Below are positions 60,207 through 64,000 of a stretch of 64,000 nucleotides of DNA, in pieces. The notes below the pieces were generated by a model. It ran no database searches. It worked only from the letters and a program-made list of their open reading frames with translations, and was not told where the DNA came from. The stretch is from Sphaerisporangium krabiense (GTDB taxonomy: Bacteria; Actinomycetota; Actinomycetes; Streptosporangiales; Streptosporangiaceae): contig NZ_JACHBR010000002.1 of assembly GCF_014200435.1 (NCBI RefSeq), positions 52,501 to 116,500 of the forward strand. Reading direction: 5' to 3'. The position numbers and the translations under genes were made by a program. Every line of letters starts with the position of its first letter. The first letter of the stretch is position 1.

Positions 60207-61679
60207 ATGAAGACGCGATACCTCACCGGTGCCGTTGTGGCCCTCACCTTCTTCCTGTCGGCGTGCGCGGCCGGGGAGCCGGTGAGCACGCAGTCGGACG
60301 GCGGCGCGCACGCCCCCGCCCCCACCGCGCCCGTACCGCCAGAGGAACGGCGCCCCTCCTCCTCCAGCTCGCCCGCCGAACGTTCCCCCGCCGAACTGTC
60401 CACGTTCGCCCTCGACGTCGACACCGCCTCCTACGGGTACGCCAAGACCGCGCTGAAGGACGGCCGCCTCCCCGCCCCCGGCCAGGTGCGGCCCGAGGAG
60501 TTCGTCAACGCCTTCCGCCAGGGGTACGCCGAGCCGCCGGGCGACGGCTTCTCCGTGCAGGTGGACGGGGCGCGGCGGGACGGCGGCGCGCTGCTGCGGG
60601 TCGGCCTGCAGACCAGGACCACCGACACGGCCGCCAGGAGACCGGCCAACCTGACCTTCGTGGTCGACGTGTCCGGCTCCATGGGCGACCCGGGCCGGCT
60701 CGACCTGGTCCGCGAATCCCTGCACACCCTCGTCGACCAGCTCGGCCCCGGCGACGCGGTGGCCATCGTCTCCTTCAGCGACCAGGCGCGGCTGCGCCTG
60801 CCCATGACCGGCGCCGACCGGCGCGAGGACCTGCACGCGGCGATCGACACGCTGGCCGTGGAGGGCTCGACCAACCTGGAGGCCGGGCTGGTCACCGGCT
60901 ACCAGGAGGCCTCCCGCGCCTTCCGGCCGGTGGCCACCAACCGCGTCGTCGTCCTGTCCGACGGCCTCGCCAACACCGGCGACACCACCTGGCAGGGCAT
61001 CCTCAAGCGGGTCGAGGAGCACGCCGCGCGCGGCGTCACCCTGCTGTGCGTGGGCGTCGGCCGCGACTACGGCGACGCCCTGATGGAGCGGCTGGCCGAC
61101 AACGGCGACGGCGCGGCGATCTACGTCAGCTCGCGGGAGGACGCCCGCCAGGTCTTCGTCGAGCGGCTGCCCGCCGCCCTGGACCTGCGGGCCCGCGACG
61201 CCAAGGCGCAGGTGGCGTTCAACCCGGCCACCGTCGAGTCCTACCGGCTGGTGGGCTACGAGAACCGGGCGCTGGCGCAGGAGGACTTCCGCGACGACAC
61301 CAAGGACGGCGGCGAGGTCGGCCCCGGGCACGCGGTCACCGCGCTGTACGAGGTGCGGCTGAAGCCGGGCGCCTCCGGGCAGCTCGCGGTGGCGACCGTC
61401 CGCTGGCTGGACCCCGACAGCCGCGCGCCCGGCGAGGCCAGCCGCGCCCTGGAGGTCGCCGGGCTGTCCGGCTCCCTGTGGGAGGGCGCCCCCACGGCGC
61501 TGCAGGTGGACGCGGTGGTCGCGGGCTTCGCCCAGCGGCTCAGGGGCGCCGGGGACGGCCTGCTGACGGAGAACCTCGGCGACCTGTCCGACCAGGCGAC
61601 GCGGCTCGCGGCCCTGACCCAGGACCCCATGGTGGCCGAGCTGGCCGAGCTGATCCGCACGGCGGCGTCGCTGCGGTGA
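60207..61679 (+). CDS. von Willebrand factor A lipoprotein (YfbK-like)
   Basis: The 490-residue protein has a lipoprotein signal with lipobox LSAC (Cys near 19), then a Ser/Pro-rich linker. A 'Mg-chelatase-like' N-domain follows (FALDVDTASYGYAKTALKDGRLP), then a vWA domain (about 145-310) with the MIDAS motif DVSGSMG near 156-162 and LSDGLANTGD (metal Asp), and a C-terminal YfbK-type DUF3520 region with ALYEVRL near 395. It would be anchored outside the membrane and mediate metal-dependent protein contacts. AAGGAG 6 nt before ATG 60207 confirms the start. No MoxR ATPase partner is nearby. Confidence 0.9.
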   Translation: MKTRYLTGAVVALTFFLSACAAGEPVSTQSDGGAHAPAPTAPVPPEERRPSSSSSPAERSPAELSTFALDVDTASYGYAKTALKDGRLPAPGQVRPEEFVNAFRQGYAEPPGDGFSVQVDGARRDGGALLRVGLQTRTTDTAARRPANLTFVVDVSGSMGDPGRLDLVRESLHTLVDQLGPGDAVAIVSFSDQARLRLPMTGADRREDLHAAIDTLAVEGSTNLEAGLVTGYQEASRAFRPVATNRVVVLSDGLANTGDTTWQGILKRVEEHAARGVTLLCVGVGRDYGDALMERLADNGDGAAIYVSSREDARQVFVERLPAALDLRARDAKAQVAFNPATVESYRLVGYENRALAQEDFRDDTKDGGEVGPGHAVTALYEVRLKPGASGQLAVATVRWLDPDSRAPGEASRALEVAGLSGSLWEGAPTALQVDAVVAGFAQRLRGAGDGLLTENLGDLSDQATRLAALTQDPMVAELAELIRTAASLR

Positions 61680-61759
61680 CGGCGTAACCGGTTCGGCGCG
61701 CCCGGCGATGTCCGATACACTGGCGTCGCGCCAGGCGGAGTCTCGCCTGGGGCGACTGA

Positions 61760-61832
61760 GGGGCTATGGCGCAGCTGGTAGCGCGCCTCCATGGCATGGA
61801 GGAGGTCTGGGGTTCGAATCCCCATAGCTCCA
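61760..61832 (+). tRNA. tRNA-Ala (anticodon GGC), copy 3
   Basis: 73 nt, the same fold as the other copies, with one change next to the acceptor stem (TATGGC for TATAGC). A TACACT -10-like hexamer lies at 61716 in a context shared with copy 2. It ends 30 bp from the convergent GlxA-type gene. Confidence 0.97.
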
Positions 61833-61862
61833 CCTCGGTTCATCCCGCCGTCCGGCCGACGA

Positions 61863-62828
61863 TCACGATTCCGGCCGGGCGGCGAACGTGTGGCGGTAGG
61901 TCAGCGGCGCGACGCCGACGGTGGCGTGCAGGTGCTGGCGCAGGGAGGTCGCCGTGCCGAAGCCCGCCCGCGTGGCCACCTGGTCCACCGGCAGCGCCGT
62001 CGACTCCAGCAGATGCCGGGCGTGCTCGACCCGCTGGAGGGTCAGCCACCTGGCCGGGCTCAGCCCCGTCTCCTCGCGGAACCTGCGCGTGTAGGTGCGC
62101 ACGCTCATGCGGGCGTGCCGGGCCTGCGCGGCCAGGTCCAGGGGGTCGGCGAGCCGCTCCAGCATCCACGCCCGCGTCGGGGCCGTCGTCGCGCCGCCGG
62201 GCTCGGGGAGGGGCCGCTCGATGAACTGCGCCTGACCGCCCTCGCGCCACGGCGGCGTCACGCACCTCCTGGCCACCCGGTTGGCGATCTCGCTGCCGTG
62301 GTCGCGGCGGAGCACGTGCAGGCACAGGTCGATGCCGGCCGCGACGCCCGCCGAGGTCAGCAGGTCGCCGTCGTCGATGAACAGCACATCAGGGTCCAGG
62401 CGCACCCGCGGGAACAGCGCGCGGAAGCGGGGGGCCTCCCTCCAGTGCGTCGTGGCCCGGCGACCGTCCAGCAGCCCGGCCGCGGCGAGCACGAACGCGC
62501 CCGTGCAGATCGACATCATGCGCGACCGGGTCGCCGCGTCGCGCAGGGCGTCGCGCAATTCCGGATCGATCGTGCCGTCGTTCACCGGCCCGCCGCCGTG
62601 GATGCCGGGGACCAGGACGGTGTCGGCCGTGGCCAGCACCGACAGGTCATGGTCGGGGAGCACGCGGTAGCCCGCGGGGCCGCGGACCGGGCGCCCGCCG
62701 GGCGAGCAGGTGACCACCTCGTACAACCGCCGGTCGTCCCGCCGGGCGATGTGGAAGACCTGCCCGGGGATGCCGAGGTCGAGGGTGGCGAAGTCGTCGA
62801 GCGCGACGACCACGACGCGATGGGTCAT
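61863..62828 (-). CDS. GlxA-type AraC-family regulator (DJ-1/PfpI plus AraC HTH)
   Basis: The 321-residue protein has an N-terminal DJ-1/PfpI-like domain (1-190) with the nucleophile-elbow SICTGAFVLAAAGLL (Cys near 107), followed by an AraC double HTH (about 220-315: ARMSVRTYTRRFREETGLSPARWL ... VDQVATRAGFGTATSLRQHLHATVGV). ATG 62828 starts the canonical THRVVVVALDDF. It is divergent from an MFS gene (59 bp between starts), a plausible target. The ligand is unknown. Confidence 0.92.
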   Translation of the reverse strand: MTHRVVVVALDDFATLDLGIPGQVFHIARRDDRRLYEVVTCSPGGRPVRGPAGYRVLPDHDLSVLATADTVLVPGIHGGGPVNDGTIDPELRDALRDAATRSRMMSICTGAFVLAAAGLLDGRRATTHWREAPRFRALFPRVRLDPDVLFIDDGDLLTSAGVAAGIDLCLHVLRRDHGSEIANRVARRCVTPPWREGGQAQFIERPLPEPGGATTAPTRAWMLERLADPLDLAAQARHARMSVRTYTRRFREETGLSPARWLTLQRVEHARHLLESTALPVDQVATRAGFGTATSLRQHLHATVGVAPLTYRHTFAARPES

Positions 62829-62887
62829 GGCCGGATTCTTGCACATATTGGCTATCAAGCCACTCGTCCCGAACGAGATCAAATCCG

Positions 62888-64000
62888 ATGATGGTCGGCA
62901 TGACCTCGACGACTGACGTGGTACGGAGATGGCGTGTCCACCGGGCCTGGGTGGTGGCCGGCGTCGCCTTCGTCGCCATTCTGGGGGCCGCCGGGTTCCG
63001 GGCGACGCCCGGCGTGCTCATCACCCCCCTGGAGGACGAGTTCGGCTGGACGCGCGGCACCATTTCGCTGGCCATCTCGGTGAACCTCACCCTGTTCGGC
63101 CTCGTCGCGCCCTTCGCCGCCGCTCTGATGGACCGCCTCGGCATGCGCCGCGTGGTGACCTTCGCGCTGCTGCTCGTCGCCCTCGGCAGCGGCCTGACCG
63201 TGCTCATGACCGCGAGCTGGCAGCTCGTCGCGCTGTGGGGCGTGCTGGTCGGCCTCGGCACCGGCTCCATGGCGCTGGTCTTCGTGGCCACCGTCACCGA
63301 CCGGTGGTTCGTCCGGCACAGGGGCGTGGTGACCGGCCTGCTCACGGCCGCGGGCGCCACCGGCCAGCTCATCTTCCTCCCTCTGCTCGCCTGGCTGGCC
63401 GAAGGACCCGGCTGGCGCGTCGCCGCCCTCGCCGTGGCCGGGTCCGCGCTCGCCGTCGTCCCACTGGTGTGGTTCCTGATGCGCGACCGCCCCGAGGACG
63501 TCGGCCTGACCGCGCTCGGCGCCGCGCCGGACGCCGTCCCCGTGCCCCCGTCCCATGGAGGCGCGGCGGCGCGCGCGGTGCGCGTGCTCCGGTCGGCGGC
63601 GCGCACCCGCGCGTTCTGGTTCCTGGCCGGCGGGTTCGCGATCTGCGGGGCCAGCACCAACGGGCTGGTCGGCACCCACTTCATCCCCGCCGCGCACGAC
63701 CACGGCATGCCCGAGACCATGGCGGCCGGGCTGCTCGCGCTGATCGGCGTCTTCGACATCGCCGGCACCGTGCTGTCGGGGTGGCTCAGCGACCGGGTGG
63801 ACCCCCGCGTCCTGCTCGGCGTCTACTACGCGCTGCGCGGCGCGTCCCTGCTGATCCTGCCCACCCTGTTCTCGGCCACCACCGAGCCCAGCATGCTCGT
63901 CTTCATCATCTTCTACGGGCTGGACTGGGTGGCCACCGTGCCGCCGACCGTCGCGCTGTGCCGCCGCTTCTACGGTCCCGACGGCGCGGTCGTGTTCGGC
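62888..64000 (+). CDS. MFS transporter, partial (3' end outside window)
   Basis: The frame is open to the window end (371 codons). The first helix follows RRWRVHRAWVVAGVAFVAILG, then FGWTRGTISLAISVNLTLFGLVAPFAAALMDRLGMRRV (motif A region) and helices typical of oxalate/formate- or monocarboxylate-type MFS carriers. ATGs at 62888, 62891 and 62900 are in frame; none has a distinctive ribosome site. Divergent from the GlxA-type regulator, which likely controls it. Confidence 0.85.
   Translation, partial: MMVGMTSTTDVVRRWRVHRAWVVAGVAFVAILGAAGFRATPGVLITPLEDEFGWTRGTISLAISVNLTLFGLVAPFAAALMDRLGMRRVVTFALLLVALGSGLTVLMTASWQLVALWGVLVGLGTGSMALVFVATVTDRWFVRHRGVVTGLLTAAGATGQLIFLPLLAWLAEGPGWRVAALAVAGSALAVVPLVWFLMRDRPEDVGLTALGAAPDAVPVPPSHGGAAARAVRVLRSAARTRAFWFLAGGFAICGASTNGLVGTHFIPAAHDHGMPETMAAGLLALIGVFDIAGTVLSGWLSDRVDPRVLLGVYYALRGASLLILPTLFSATTEPSMLVFIIFYGLDWVATVPPTVALCRRFYGPDGAVVFG

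Noticed and set aside
37609-61832. A tRNA-bounded integrative element (prophage or ICE)
   Set aside because: No integrase, excisionase, relaxase, replication or phage structural gene lies between the tRNA copies. I report the layout as an observation only.

Overview
The window is high-GC DNA from an actinobacterium. The evidence is very GC-rich codon third positions, GTG starts, an actinobacterial 23S/5S sequence, F420-type and GntR/TetR/LacI-rich gene content, and the actinobacterial order mreBCD-mrdA-rodA ... rng-rplU-rpmA-obg-proBA ... nadD-rsfS-phosphatase. The filamentous Streptosporangiales are my best guess, at low confidence. No plasmid, phage or biosynthetic-cluster hallmark genes are present.

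1-1883: 3' part of an rRNA operon (23S end, 5S, terminator). 1884-2446: non-coding, with short tandem duplications. 2447-8353: a divergent Mur-ligase/FolC paralogue with a perfect 6x15 bp in-frame repeat faces away from the true folC. folC is followed by DUF4233, an MFS-like membrane protein and ndk, closed by a strong hairpin. 8458-20620: cell-elongation operon mreB-mreC-mreD-mrdA-rodA, then a radical-SAM pair (TIGR03960 and DUF2344) and ribonuclease E/G. 20810-25464: rplU-rpmA-obgE-proB-proA. 25517-33272: a small membrane protein, a Ser/Thr kinase with a multi-TM tail, a minus-strand M48 protease, then nadD-rsfS-phosphatase. That last block is interrupted by a minus-strand TIR/deoxyribosyltransferase-like gene and an arginase-family gene, and it ends with an SPFH protein.

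33273-37500: an eroding accessory patch. It holds 36-bp dispersed repeats, a RsbW-like ATPase, a frameshifted partner gene and a regulator remnant, followed by a PadR / membrane-TPR / sugar-isomerase overlap operon. 37609-61832: three near-identical tRNA-Ala(GGC) genes punctuate accessory cargo. After the first come a FAD oxidase-amidohydrolase-LacI catabolic cluster with a large palindromic operator, an F420-type monooxygenase/TetR pair, a 1073-residue TPR-CHAT caspase-like protein with a divergent small partner, GntR, an EmrB-type efflux/TetR pair with clustered operator boxes, a secreted DUF11-like protein, small membrane proteins, an SRPBCC protein and a CynX-type transporter. After the second come a UTRA-only protein, a GNAT enzyme, DUF1990 with a YndJ-like protein, a methyltransferase, an HGLNP membrane protein with SBP56, and a vWA lipoprotein. 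After the third come a GlxA-type regulator and a divergent MFS gene cut by the window end.

Functionally, the left half is core growth machinery: wall elongation, RNA processing, ribosome assembly, folate, proline and NAD. The right half is a mosaic of regulator/effector pairs. The most interesting candidates are the CHAT protein with its divergent neighbour, the TIR/NDT-like insertion in the nadD locus, the degenerate FolC paralogue, and the tRNA-Ala-punctuated layout.
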